From assembly GCA_020637615.1 (NCBI GenBank), contig JACKKC010000018.1, positions 1 to 58,097 of the forward strand: a stretch of DNA of 58,097 nucleotides. Reading direction: 5' to 3'. The notes beneath the pieces are model-generated. The model was not told the DNA's origin. It made no database searches and saw only the letters and a list, made by a program, of their open reading frames with translations. Positions within the stretch are counted from its first letter, which is position 1, and each line of letters opens with the position of its first letter. This DNA is from Rhodovulum sp. Lineage in GTDB: Bacteria > Pseudomonadota > Alphaproteobacteria > Rhodobacterales > Rhodobacteraceae. The position numbers and the translations under genes are program-made. Shown here one piece after another: positions 1 to 9,529 of this stretch.

Positions 1-723
1 GGCGCCGATCTGACGCTGATCGAGACCGGGGCCGGGGCGGCGCGCTTCAACCAGGTGCTTGAGGCCGAGATCGGCGAGGGCGCGGCGCTGCATCATGTCC
101 GCACCCAGGGCCGCGACCACGGCCGGCGGGCGGCGACGGCGCTCTTCGCCCGGCTGGGGCGTGCGGCGACCTTCAAGTCCTTCACGCTGACGCTGAACGG
201 CCGGCTGACCCGCAACGAGGCGGTCATCGAATTCGCCGGCGACGACGCGGTGGCGCATGTGGCCGGGGCCTGCGTGGGCGACGGCGACTTCCATCATGAC
301 GACACGGTCTTCGTCACCCATGGCGCGCTCGGCTGCGAGAGCCGGCAGGTCTTCAAGAAGGTGCTGCGCGCCGGCGCGGTCGGGGTGTTCCAGGGCAAGA
401 TCCTGGTGCAGCCGGTCGCCCAGAAGACCGACGGCTACCAGATCAGCCAGGCGCTGCTGCTCGACGACGACAGCCAGTTCCTCGCCAAGCCCGAGCTCGA
501 GATCTACGCCGACGACGTGGCCTGCTCGCACGGCTCGACCTGCGGCGCGGTGGACGAGCACATGCTCTTCTACCTGACCTCGCGCGGGATCCCGCGTGCC
601 GAGGCCGAGGAGCTGCTCGTGCTGGCCTTCCTCGACGAGGCGATCGCCGAGATCGAGGACGCGCGCATCGCCGCGGGCATGCGCGAGCGGCTGGCGGCCT
701 GGCTGGCGCGGCGCCGGGGCTGA
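1..723 (+). CDS. sufD: SufD, Fe-S cluster scaffold subunit (5' end outside window)
   Basis: C-terminal 240 residues of SufD, which with SufB and SufC forms the cytoplasmic scaffold on which Fe-S clusters are assembled. The frame is open from the first base, so the start lies upstream of the window; the family is usually about 430 residues. Recognisable family segments are the QGRDHGRRAAT stretch, the KTDGYQISQALLL segment and the ADDVACSHGSTCG motif of the beta-helix core, followed by the helical tail (EELLVLAFLDEAI). It is followed after 4 bases by a Yip1-like gene and then sufS, so it is the upstream part of a suf operon. Identification is firm. Confidence 0.95.
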   Translation, partial: GADLTLIETGAGAARFNQVLEAEIGEGAALHHVRTQGRDHGRRAATALFARLGRAATFKSFTLTLNGRLTRNEAVIEFAGDDAVAHVAGACVGDGDFHHDDTVFVTHGALGCESRQVFKKVLRAGAVGVFQGKILVQPVAQKTDGYQISQALLLDDDSQFLAKPELEIYADDVACSHGSTCGAVDEHMLFYLTSRGIPRAEAEELLVLAFLDEAIAEIEDARIAAGMRERLAAWLARRRG

Positions 724-727
724 GGCG

Positions 728-1333
728 ATGTCGGAGGGCCTCGTCCGGGCGATGGCGGGCGCCTATCGCGACCCGCGCGGCGCCATGGCCCGGCAGGTCG
801 CCCAGGGCCTGAGCGAATCGCGGGCGCTCTTCCACCTGATGCTGGCGGCGGCGCTCTTCTGGGTGGCGAGCCTGCCGCGCGCGGTCGAGACGGCGCGCGG
901 CCTCGACATCGCCGATCCCGTCGAGGGGGCGGTGGCCGCGCATCTCTTCGCCTATCTCGCCCTCGGGCCGCTGCTCGGCTACGGGCTGGCGGCGCTGGTG
1001 CATCTGGTGGCCCGCGCGCTCGGCGGGCGGGGCGGCTTTCTCGGCGCGCGCTCGGCGCTCTTCTGGGCCGCGCTGCTCGGGGCGCCGCTGGCGCTCGGCG
1101 TCGCCGCGCTCGGGGCGGTGGCGGCCTCGGGGGGCAGCGCCGGCCGGTTGCCCTGGCTGGCGCTTCCGGGTTATGCGGCGCTGGGATACTGGCTGTGGCT
1201 CTTCGCCGCGTCGATCGCCGAGGCCGAGGGCTTCCCGCAGACCCGCCGGGTCGCGGCCGTGGTGGCGCTGGTCTTCTGCGGCTTCGCGGCGCTCCTGGCG
1301 CTCCTTTCCGGCGGGGCGGCGCTTGCAGGGTGA
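728..1333 (+). CDS. Yip1-family membrane protein (first of two in the suf operon)
   Basis: A 201-residue hydrophobic protein with about five predicted membrane segments, consistent with the Yip1 domain family. The ATG at 728 sits 4 bases after the sufD stop, with GAGG just ahead of it, and is preferred to upstream in-frame codons that lie inside sufD. Molecular function is unknown. Its position between sufD and sufS, next to a second protein of the same type, suggests a role linked to Fe-S assembly or simple co-expression. That link is inferred from position only. Confidence 0.8.
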   Translation: MSEGLVRAMAGAYRDPRGAMARQVAQGLSESRALFHLMLAAALFWVASLPRAVETARGLDIADPVEGAVAAHLFAYLALGPLLGYGLAALVHLVARALGGRGGFLGARSALFWAALLGAPLALGVAALGAVAASGGSAGRLPWLALPGYAALGYWLWLFAASIAEAEGFPQTRRVAAVVALVFCGFAALLALLSGGAALAG

Positions 1334-1382
1334 ATTCGACAGGGCGGGCGGCAAGCGCCCCGCGAAGGGACCGGTGACGCCG

Positions 1383-1958
1383 ATGTTTCGCCAGCTGATG
1401 CTCGACACGCTGCTGCGCCCGCGCGTCGCCGCCCGCGCCGTGCTGGATCTCGGGCTGGCGCCGGGGCCGCTCATGCAGGCCGCCGTGGCGGTGACCTGCC
1501 TCGGCATGGTGCTGAGCTATGCCGCGGCGCGGCTGACCGTCGGCGGCGTCGACGCGGTCACGGCGGCGATCCTCTACGACCCGCTGCTCGGCGCGGCGAT
1601 GCAGCTCGGCATGCTGGCCTTCGCCGTGGTGGCGACCGCGCTCGTCGGGCGGCAGTTCGGGGGCAGGGGCGACATCACCGGCGCCCTGGCGGTCATCGTG
1701 TGGCTGAACGTCGTGCTGCTCGCGCTCCAGCTGGTGCAGATCGCGGCGCTGCTGGTGATGCCGCCGCTCGCCTCGCTGCTGGCGGTGGCGACGCTCATCT
1801 GGCTCATCTGGGCCTTCGTCTGTTTCGTGACCGAGCTGCACGGCTTTTCCAACCCGCTGAAGGTGCTCGGCGGCGTGATCGCCTGCATGATCGTGCTCTT
1901 TTTCGGACTGACGGTGCTGGTCGCCATGCTCGGCCTCGCACCACAGGGAGGTGGCTGA
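1383..1958 (+). CDS. Yip1-family membrane protein (second of two in the suf operon)
   Basis: A 191-residue protein with a short polar N-terminus (MFRQLMLDTLLRPR) followed by about five hydrophobic segments, again of Yip1 type. Such proteins commonly begin with the LRPR-type motif seen here. The stop codon TGA shares its last base with the sufS start codon, so the two are translationally coupled. An ATG start at 1383 is chosen over earlier in-frame codons because those overlap the upstream gene. Function unknown. Confidence 0.8.
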   Translation: MFRQLMLDTLLRPRVAARAVLDLGLAPGPLMQAAVAVTCLGMVLSYAAARLTVGGVDAVTAAILYDPLLGAAMQLGMLAFAVVATALVGRQFGGRGDITGALAVIVWLNVVLLALQLVQIAALLVMPPLASLLAVATLIWLIWAFVCFVTELHGFSNPLKVLGGVIACMIVLFFGLTVLVAMLGLAPQGGG

Positions 1959-3178
1959 TGTATGACGTCGAGGCGGTGCGCCGCGATTTCCCGATCCTCG
2001 GGCGCGAGGTGCACGGGCGGCCGCTCGTCTATCTCGACAACGGCGCTTCGGCACAGAAGCCCCGGGCGGTGATCCAGGCGATCACCGAAGCCTATGCGAT
2101 GGACTACGCCAACGTGCATCGCGGCCTGCACTACCTCTCCAGCGTCGCCACGGAGAAATACGAAGCGGTGCGCGGCAAGGTGCAGCGCTTCCTCGGCGCC
2201 GCCCGGGAGGAGGAGATCGTCTTCACCACCGGCTCGACCATGGGCATCAACATGGTCTCCTACGCCTGGGCGGCGCCGCGGTTCGAGCCCGGGGACGAGA
2301 TCGTGCTGAGCGTGATGGAGCATCACGCCAATGTCGTGCCCTGGCATTTCCTGCGCGAACGCCAGGGCGCGGTGCTGAAATGGGTGGAGACCGAGCCGGA
2401 CGGCTCGCTCGACCCGCAGCGGGTCATCGACGCGATCGGGCCGCGCACGCGGCTGGTGGCGATCACGCATATGTCGAACGTGCTCGGCACCGTGGTCGAC
2501 GTGAAGGCGATCTGCGCCGCGGCGCGGGAGCGCGGCGTCGCGGTGCTCGTCGACGGTAGCCAGGCGGCGGTGCACATGGCCGTGGACGTCGCCGATCTCG
2601 GCTGCGACTTCTACGCGATCACCGGCCACAAGCTCTACGGGCCGACCGCCTCGGGCGCGCTCTACATCCGCGGCGACCGGGCGGCGGAGATGCGGCCCTT
2701 CCTCGGCGGCGGCGACATGATCCGCGAAGTGACGCGCGAGGCGGTGAGCTACGCCGATGCGCCGCTGAAGTTCGAGGCCGGCACCCCGGGCATCGTCCAG
2801 ACCATCGGTCTCGGCGTCGCGCTCGACTACATGACCGCGCTCGGGCTCGACAACATCGCGGCCCACGAGGGCGCCCTGCGCGACTATGCGCGGGCGCGGT
2901 TCGCGGGGCTGAACTGGCTGCAGATCCAGGGCGACGCGCCCGGCAAGGGGGCGATCTTCTCCTTCACCATCGAGGGCCCGGCGCACGCGCACGACATCTC
3001 CACGGTCGTTGACCGCAAGGGCGTGGCGGTCCGGGCCGGGCATCACTGCGCCCAGCCGCTGATGGCGCATCTCGGCCTGACCGCGACCTGTCGGGCATCC
3101 TTCGGGCTCTACAACACGCAGGGCGAGGTCGACGTGCTGGTCGAGGCGCTGGAGACCTGCCACGATCTCTTTTCCTGA
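1958..3178 (+). CDS. sufS: SufS, group II cysteine desulfurase
   Basis: A 406-residue PLP enzyme that removes sulfur from L-cysteine, giving alanine and an enzyme persulfide that feeds the SufBCD scaffold. Visible landmarks are the PLP-stacking histidine region MEHHANVVPW, the Schiff-base lysine in ITGHKLYGPT (about K225) and the catalytic cysteine in RAGHHCAQPLM (about C364). The RAGHHC context is typical of SufS/CsdA rather than IscS. The start ATG overlaps the stop of the preceding Yip1 gene by one base. No SufE or SufU gene follows; the next gene is on the other strand. Confidence 0.97.
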   Translation: MYDVEAVRRDFPILGREVHGRPLVYLDNGASAQKPRAVIQAITEAYAMDYANVHRGLHYLSSVATEKYEAVRGKVQRFLGAAREEEIVFTTGSTMGINMVSYAWAAPRFEPGDEIVLSVMEHHANVVPWHFLRERQGAVLKWVETEPDGSLDPQRVIDAIGPRTRLVAITHMSNVLGTVVDVKAICAAARERGVAVLVDGSQAAVHMAVDVADLGCDFYAITGHKLYGPTASGALYIRGDRAAEMRPFLGGGDMIREVTREAVSYADAPLKFEAGTPGIVQTIGLGVALDYMTALGLDNIAAHEGALRDYARARFAGLNWLQIQGDAPGKGAIFSFTIEGPAHAHDISTVVDRKGVAVRAGHHCAQPLMAHLGLTATCRASFGLYNTQGEVDVLVEALETCHDLFS

Positions 3179-3179
3179 A

Positions 3180-3198
3180 GGCCGGCGCGGCGCCGGCC
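3180..3198. terminator. Hairpin between convergent sufS and the AI-2E permease gene
   Basis: A perfect 8-bp GC stem (GGCCGGCG / CGCCGGCC) with a 3-base loop directly after the sufS stop. It lies between two converging genes, the usual place for a bidirectional terminator. There is no clear T-run, so the termination role is inferred. Confidence 0.5.
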
Positions 3199-3202
3199 GG
3201 GC

Positions 3203-4282
3203 TCACGCGCCGGCGCCGTCGCCCGTCGCCGACGAGGTGATCTCCCCGTCGCGCGACAGCAGGATGGCGATCGGGCGGGTGCGCTTGAATTCCGAGAGCA
3301 CGATCACGAGGATCGCGGTGATCGGCACCGAGAGGATGGCGCCGGGAAGGCCCCACATGGCGCTCCAGACCACGAGGCTCACCAGGATCACGAAGGGGCT
3401 GAGATTGAGGGAATTGCCCATCAGATAGGGCTCGAGGAAGTTCCCCACGAAGATCTGCGCCCCGGCCAGCGCCGCGGTCAGCGCGATCACCGGGCCGAGC
3501 GCGCCGAACTGCACGACGGCGAGCGCGACCGGGAAGGTGACGCCGAGGAACGACCCCACATAGGGGATGTAGTTGAAGAGCCCGATCAGCAGCGCCCAGA
3601 AGCCCGCGAATTCGATGCCGGCGATGCGCATGATTGTGTAGGAGAGCAGGCCGAGGAACACGTTGATGGCGGTCTTGACCGCCAGATAGGTGCCGATGCG
3701 CCGGTTGATGGCCGCGATCAGCGTGCGGAGATGCGCGACCCTTGCCGGGTCGTCGGAGAGCCGCCCCACCTTCTTGTCGAAGGCGCCCTTCTCCGTGAGC
3801 AGGAAGCCCGCGTAGATGACCACGACCGAGAAGGTCGCGACGATCGAGGCGAGCGAGGCCGCGACCGTTCCCATCGCGCGCTGGAGGTTGATCTGCGAGA
3901 GCACGTCCTGCCGCAGGGTCTCCCAGGTGGGTTCGGTCTCGATCTTGAGCAGATCCGCGCCGGCCTGAATCGCCGCAAGCAGGCGCTGCTGGTAGTCCGG
4001 CGCGCGCGCCGCGACCTCGCCGATATTGGCGAGGATGAGCGAGATTATTCCGAAGAGCGCCATGCCGATCAGCACGATCGCCGCCATGTGGCGGATCGTC
4101 TCCGGGATGCGGGCACCGACCCCGGGCAGCCGGCCGATCAGGTCGGCCAGACCGAGCACGATATAGGCGACGATGAAACTCGCCACCACCGGCAGGATCA
4201 CCCCGCGCCCCTCCACGAGCACCCAGCCGAGCATGATCGCGAAGAGGAGCCCGAGCACGAGATCGCGAAACGGGTCGTTCAT
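3203..4282 (-). CDS. AI-2E family transporter (UPF0118 permease)
   Basis: A 359-residue inner-membrane protein with roughly eight hydrophobic segments, including the family's N-terminal pair (LGLLFAIMLGWVLVEG and VVASFIVAYIVLG) and the C-terminal block containing LLIGLFNYIPYVGSFLG. The family includes TqsA/YdiK-type exporters and Na+/H+ antiporters, so the substrate cannot be read from sequence. It lies 62 bases downstream of rpe on the same strand and may be the last gene of an oxidoreductase-rpe-permease unit. Confidence 0.9.
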   Translation of the reverse strand: MNDPFRDLVLGLLFAIMLGWVLVEGRGVILPVVASFIVAYIVLGLADLIGRLPGVGARIPETIRHMAAIVLIGMALFGIISLILANIGEVAARAPDYQQRLLAAIQAGADLLKIETEPTWETLRQDVLSQINLQRAMGTVAASLASIVATFSVVVIYAGFLLTEKGAFDKKVGRLSDDPARVAHLRTLIAAINRRIGTYLAVKTAINVFLGLLSYTIMRIAGIEFAGFWALLIGLFNYIPYVGSFLGVTFPVALAVVQFGALGPVIALTAALAGAQIFVGNFLEPYLMGNSLNLSPFVILVSLVVWSAMWGLPGAILSVPITAILVIVLSEFKRTRPIAILLSRDGEITSSATGDGAGA

Positions 4283-4344
4283 GCGGCGCTCCCAGCCTCC
4301 GGTCGCGATGCTCTACCACGCAGCCGAGGGCGGCGAAATCCCGG

Positions 4345-5021
<677 letters not shown>

Positions 5022-5025
<4 letters not shown>

Positions 5026-5885
5026 CGCAGGCGCCGGATCAGGCTGGAGGTGTCCCAGCGCCGACCGCCCATGCCCTGGACGTCCTTGTAGAACTGGTCG
5101 ACGAGCGCGGTGACCGGCAGGGCGGCGCCATTGGCATCCGCCTCCGCCAGGCAGATGGCGAGATCCTTGCGCATCCAGTCGACGGCGAAGCCGAAGTCGA
5201 ACCTGTCCTCGAGCATGGTGGTGCCGCGATTCTCCATCTGCCAGGATCCGGCGGCGCCCTTGGAGATGACGTCGAGCACCGCCTGCCCGTCGAGCCCGGC
5301 CTTCTGCGCGAAGGCGAGGCCCTCCGAGAGGCCCTGGAGCAGCCCCGCGATGCAGATCTGGTTGACCATCTTGGTCAGCTGGCCCGCGCCGACCCCGCCC
5401 ATCAGCCGACAGGACCGGGCATAGGCGGCGATCACCGGCTCGACCCGGCCGTAGGGCTCCGCCTCGCCGCCGCACATCACCGTCAGCGTGCCGTTCTCCG
5501 CACCCGCCTGGCCGCCGGAGACCGGCGCGTCGATGAAATGCGCGCCGCGGTCCCAGGCCGCCCGGTGCAACTCGCGCGCCACCGCGGCCGAGGCGGTGGT
5601 GTGGTCGACGAAGACCGCGCCCCTGGCGATGCCCTCGAAGGCGCCCGCCTCGCCGGTCGTGACGCTGCGCAGGTCCTCGTCGTTGCCGACGCAGGCGAAG
5701 ACGATCTCGGCGCCCCGCGCCGCCTCGGCAGGGGTCGCGGCCCAGGTATTGCCGTGCTGCGCCACCCAGGCCTCGGCACGCGCGGCGGTGCGGTTGTAGA
5801 TCGTCACCGCATGCCCCCTGGCGGCGAGATGCCCGGCCATCGGATAGCCCATCACGCCCAGACCGATGAAAGCGACGCGCGCCAT
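5022..5885 (-). CDS. NAD(P)-dependent oxidoreductase, beta-hydroxyacid dehydrogenase family
   Basis: A 287-residue member of the 3-hydroxyisobutyrate / tartronate semialdehyde reductase family. It has an N-terminal Rossmann motif (GLGVMGYPMAGHLA), the substrate-binding segment DAPVSGGQAGAENGTL and the catalytic lysine in GAGQLTKMVNQI. Exact substrate is unclear: 3-hydroxyisobutyrate, 2-hydroxy-3-oxopropionate and related acids are all possible. The coupling to rpe (4-base overlap) gives no obvious pathway. GAGG lies about 8 bases upstream of the ATG. Confidence 0.9.
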
Positions 5886-5974
5886 GACGACCTCGTGTTC
5901 CCTGCCAAGTTGTATCGTTCCATGTGGCCTGCTATCGGAGCGGGGTCAACCCGACAGCAAAAGGGCACGACCGC

Positions 5975-8434
5975 ATGGGATTTCTGTTCCGTTGGCTCAT
6001 GCGGGTCTTCGTGGCGATGCTGATGCTGGCGGTCCTGGCGGCCGGCCTGGGCTACTACCTCGCAAGGCAATCGCTACCCGATTACGACCACAGCTACGTG
6101 CTCGACGGGCCGTTGGGCGAGATCGAGATCGTGCGCGACCTGCACGCGGTCCCGCATATCCTGGCAAAGGAGGATTCGGACGCCTTCTTCGGCCTCGGCT
6201 TCGTGCATGCGCAGGACCGGCTCTGGCAGATGACGCTCCTGCGGCGCACGGCGCAGGGCCGGCTGAGCGAGGTCTTCGGGGAGGATACCGTCGAGATCGA
6301 CACGCTGATGCGCGCGCTCGACCTCTACGGCCTGTCGCGCGAGGCGGTGGCCGAGCAGAGTGCGGCGACGCTGGCCGCGCTCGAGGCCTATTCCGCCGGG
6401 GTCAACGCCTGGCTGAAGGTGGTGCAGGAACAGGCGCTGGGACGCGGCGCGCCGGAGCTCTTCCTGTTTGATGCGCGCATCCAGCCCTGGATTCCCGCGG
6501 ATTCGATCGCTGTCCTGAAGCTGCTCGCGCTCGACCTGACCGACAAGGCGGCGCGCGAGGCGTTGCGCGCACGGCTCTCGCTGGTGCTCCCCGAGGAGCG
6601 GCTGCGCGACCTGATGCCCGAAGCCCCGAACCCGCCGGTCATGGGCCTGCCGGAATTCTCGCAGATGTTCCCCGGCGTCACGCCGCGGCCCGTGAAGCTC
6701 GCCGCGCGCCACCCGCTCGACCCGGTGCCCCAGCCCGGTTTCGGCGGCGGCTCCAACGCCTTCGCGGCGGCGGGGTCGCGCACCGGCAGCGGCGCTTCGC
6801 TGCTCGCCACCGACCCGCATCTCGGCCTGACCGCACCCTCGGTCTGGCTGCTCGCGCGCATGGACCTTGCCGAGGGTCCGGTGATGGGCGCAACCATTCC
6901 GGGCATTCCCGCCGTGCTGATCGGCCGCAACGCCGATCTCGGCTGGGGGCTGACCTCGAGCTATCTCGACGACCAGGACATCTATATCGAGAAGCTCAAT
7001 CCCGACTACCCGGACCAGTATCTGACGCCGGAGGGCTGGCGCGAGCTCACGGTCCGCGAGACGGTGATCGCGGTGCGCGAGGCCCCCTCCAGGACCGTCC
7101 GCCTCGAGTGGACGCGGCACGGGCCGGTGATCCCGCCGCCGCATTTCGGCGCGGCCGAGGTGACGCCGCCGGGCCATGTGGCGAGCCTCGCCTGGACCGG
7201 GCTGACCGCCGAGGACCGCTCCATCGGCGCCGGCATCGCGCTGATGCGGGCGCATTCCATCCGCGAGGCGCGCAAGGCGGCCGAGGAGATCGTGGCGCCC
7301 TCGCTGAACCTGACGCTGGCCGACCACGACACGGTGGCGCTCCAGATGGCGGGCGCGGCGCCGCGGCGCCAGCCCGCGCATTCGAGCCAGGGTCGGATCC
7401 CGGCGCCGGGATGGCTCGCGGTCAACGACTGGCAGGGCTTCCGGCCGTTTTCGGAGAACCCCTGGATCGTCAATCCGCCGAGCGGGATCGTGGTCAATAC
7501 CAACAACCGGCTGACCGACGCGGTCTTCCCCGACAATCTCAGCTTCGACTGGGGCGACAGCTACCGCATCGCGCGGGCGAGCTGGCTGCTCGGGGCGCGG
7601 GACTACCACTCGCTTGAGAGCTTCATCGAAATCCAGACCGATACCGTCTCGGAGGCAGCTCGCACGCTCTTGCCGCTGATCGCCCGCGACCTCTGGTATT
7701 CCGGCGAACCCGCGGCCGAGGGCACCCGCGAACGCCAGCGGCAGATCGCGCTGGAGCGCCTCGCCGAATGGAACGGCGCGATGTCCGAGCATGCGCCCGA
7801 GCCGCTGATCTACGCCGCCTGGGTCCGCGCGCTGCAGCGCCGGCTGGCGATCGACGAGCTGGGCGGGCTGGTCGCGTTGGTGCCGGTGCCCGACGTCGTC
7901 TTCCTCGAGCGGGTGTTCCGCAACACCGACGGCGCCGGCGCCTGGTGCGACATCGTGCAGAGCACCGAGACCGAGACCTGTCCCGAGATGGCGCGTCGGG
8001 CGCTCGACGACGCGCTGATCGAGCTCGAGGCGGATTTCGGCCCGCGGCTCGAAAGCTGGCGCTGGGGCGACGCGCACCAGGCGCTCCACCGCCATCAGAC
8101 CCTCGGCAGCATCCCGGTGCTCAACCTCCTGGCCAATATCCGCCAGAGCACGCCGGGCGGCGACAATACGCTGATGCAGGGCGGCATGCCGGCCAATGGC
8201 CCGGAGCCCTATCTCGAGGTCCACGGCGCCGGGTTCCGCGCCGTCTACGATTTCGGCGATCCCGATTCGAGCGTCTTCATCATCGCGACCGGCCAGAGCG
8301 GCCATCTGCTGTCGCGCTTCTACGACGACCTGGCCATGCTCTGGCGGCGCTCGGAATACATTCCCATGTCGCTCGACCCCGATCTCGCCCGCGCCGGCGC
8401 GGTCGGCGTGACGCGGATCACGCCGGCCAGCTAG
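5975..8434 (+). CDS. Penicillin acylase family protein (Ntn amidohydrolase)
   Basis: An 819-residue precursor of an N-terminal-nucleophile amidase. A membrane anchor or signal sequence (residues about 8-28) is followed by an alpha-chain region and then the autocleavage site GGGSNAF, with Ser260 as the predicted new N-terminal nucleophile. Downstream conserved segments include ATDPHLGLTAPSVWL, IPGIPAVLIGRN and GDNTLMQGG. Family members hydrolyse beta-lactam side chains, acyl-homoserine lactones or other amides in the periplasm; the natural substrate here is unknown. It stands alone, divergent from the oxidoreductase gene 89 bases away. Confidence 0.93.
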   Translation: MGFLFRWLMRVFVAMLMLAVLAAGLGYYLARQSLPDYDHSYVLDGPLGEIEIVRDLHAVPHILAKEDSDAFFGLGFVHAQDRLWQMTLLRRTAQGRLSEVFGEDTVEIDTLMRALDLYGLSREAVAEQSAATLAALEAYSAGVNAWLKVVQEQALGRGAPELFLFDARIQPWIPADSIAVLKLLALDLTDKAAREALRARLSLVLPEERLRDLMPEAPNPPVMGLPEFSQMFPGVTPRPVKLAARHPLDPVPQPGFGGGSNAFAAAGSRTGSGASLLATDPHLGLTAPSVWLLARMDLAEGPVMGATIPGIPAVLIGRNADLGWGLTSSYLDDQDIYIEKLNPDYPDQYLTPEGWRELTVRETVIAVREAPSRTVRLEWTRHGPVIPPPHFGAAEVTPPGHVASLAWTGLTAEDRSIGAGIALMRAHSIREARKAAEEIVAPSLNLTLADHDTVALQMAGAAPRRQPAHSSQGRIPAPGWLAVNDWQGFRPFSENPWIVNPPSGIVVNTNNRLTDAVFPDNLSFDWGDSYRIARASWLLGARDYHSLESFIEIQTDTVSEAARTLLPLIARDLWYSGEPAAEGTRERQRQIALERLAEWNGAMSEHAPEPLIYAAWVRALQRRLAIDELGGLVALVPVPDVVFLERVFRNTDGAGAWCDIVQSTETETCPEMARRALDDALIELEADFGPRLESWRWGDAHQALHRHQTLGSIPVLNLLANIRQSTPGGDNTLMQGGMPANGPEPYLEVHGAGFRAVYDFGDPDSSVFIIATGQSGHLLSRFYDDLAMLWRRSEYIPMSLDPDLARAGAVGVTRITPAS

Positions 8435-8477
8435 GCGGCAGGCGCGATCGGGTGCCATCGCGGTCGTTGGCGGGCGG

Positions 8478-9011
8478 TCAGTCCGGCAGCCTTCTGTCGT
8501 ACTCGTCCCTCAGCCGCGTCCAGCCGTCCCAGAAGGGCTCCGGCTCCCGGCCCGCAATTCGCGCCGAGAGGACATCCAGATGCATGTGCCAGCCGGCCCC
8601 GATCATCAGCCGCATCGGACGCTCGGGAATGCGACGATGGACAAGCGTGAGCAGAACCTCGTCGCCTCTCGGCTCCAGGTCGAACGACACGTCGCCGGTG
8701 CCGTTCCAGGAAATGGCCAGCCTGCGGGGCGGGTCCAGCTCGGTGATCCGGCTGATCATCCGGTGCTCGCCGGAGAAGCCTTCCGGCCGGCTTCCCGGCG
8801 GGTCGGTCAGTTCGTCGTTGCGCCAGACCAGTTCCACCGGTGCGCCGACTTCCATGGCCATCTCGCCCGATGCCAGCCACTGCCGCCGCAGGCCGCTGTC
8901 GACGAGATAGGCCCAGACGCGCTCGATAGGGCCGGGAAGCAGACGCTCCAGTTTCAGCGTGGCCGGTTCGGTCAGCACGCCATAGGCGTCAAGGCCTGCA
9001 AGATCGATCAT
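8478..9011 (-). CDS. SRPBCC (AHSA1-like) domain protein
   Basis: A 177-residue protein with the activator-of-Hsp90 / START-like fold: LKLERLLPGPIERVWAYLVD at the start of the domain and a hydrophobic cavity pattern through the centre. Its ATG overlaps the stop of the preceding ArsR-type regulator (ATGA). ArsR plus SRPBCC pairs of this kind are common. The SRPBCC partner is often thought to bind a small hydrophobic ligand or to be the regulated target, but its chemistry is not known. Confidence 0.9.
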   Translation of the reverse strand: MIDLAGLDAYGVLTEPATLKLERLLPGPIERVWAYLVDSGLRRQWLASGEMAMEVGAPVELVWRNDELTDPPGSRPEGFSGEHRMISRITELDPPRRLAISWNGTGDVSFDLEPRGDEVLLTLVHRRIPERPMRLMIGAGWHMHLDVLSARIAGREPEPFWDGWTRLRDEYDRRLPD

Positions 9012-9373
9012 GTGTCGTCTCCTTCCTGGGATGCGGGAATCGTGCCCTTCTCTTCGCGGAGCAGGCGTTCGAGTTCGTCCAGGCGACCCGTCCAGAAGCT
9101 CTCGTAGAAGCTCAGCCAGCGATGGGCGCTGGCAAGCGGGCCGGGATCGAGGTGGCAGAAATGCGTATTGCCCCGCACCTCGCGCCGGATCATTCCGGCC
9201 TTCTCGAGCGCCTTGACGTGCTTCGAGGCGGCGGCGAGCGACATCGCGAACGGTTCCGCGAGCTGCCCTACCGACTTCGGCCCGCCGGCGAGGTCGTGGA
9301 GCATGCGACGTCGCGTGGCGCTTCCGAGCGCCTGGAACACGTCGTCCATCTGACGGGCCATCAATTCAACCAT
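9008..9373 (-). CDS. ArsR-family transcriptional regulator
   Basis: A 121-residue winged-helix repressor with the family core DVFQALGSATRRRMLHDLAGG, the recognition helix MSLAAASKHVKALEKAG and the wing MIRREVRGN. It lacks the CxC metal-binding motif of true ArsR or SmtB, so it is not an obvious metal sensor. The ATG at 9373 (MVELMARQ) is chosen; a GTG five codons upstream would overlap the predicted -10. It is coupled to the SRPBCC gene, so the two form a bicistronic unit probably autoregulated through the inverted repeat at 9404-9419. Confidence 0.9.
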   Translation of the reverse strand: MVELMARQMDDVFQALGSATRRRMLHDLAGGPKSVGQLAEPFAMSLAAASKHVKALEKAGMIRREVRGNTHFCHLDPGPLASAHRWLSFYESFWTGRLDELERLLREEKGTIPASQEGDDT

Positions 9374-9401
9374 GTGGCTAAATTGCACGTCAGGCCGATC
9401 T

Positions 9402-9419
9402 AGTCAACCGATTCGTTGA
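9402..9419 (-). promoter_or_regulatory. Putative promoter -35 and operator of the ArsR/SRPBCC operon
   Basis: Read on the minus strand there is a TTGACT -35 hexamer at 9407-9402 and a plausible AT-rich -10 about 17 bases further on. Overlapping the -35 is an inverted repeat, TCAAC-N6-GTTGA (9404-9419), a reasonable binding site for the dimeric ArsR-type repressor. Assignment is by position and symmetry only. Confidence 0.45.
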
Positions 9420-9529
9420 ATAGCTGGCCCGTCAGGCCAGCGTCGCTGAATCGAATCCCTGCGCGAGGCCGATCGCTCGGCCTTTCGGTCCCGTCGGCGG
9501 GAACGGCGCCGCCGGTCCGTCCGGCCCGT

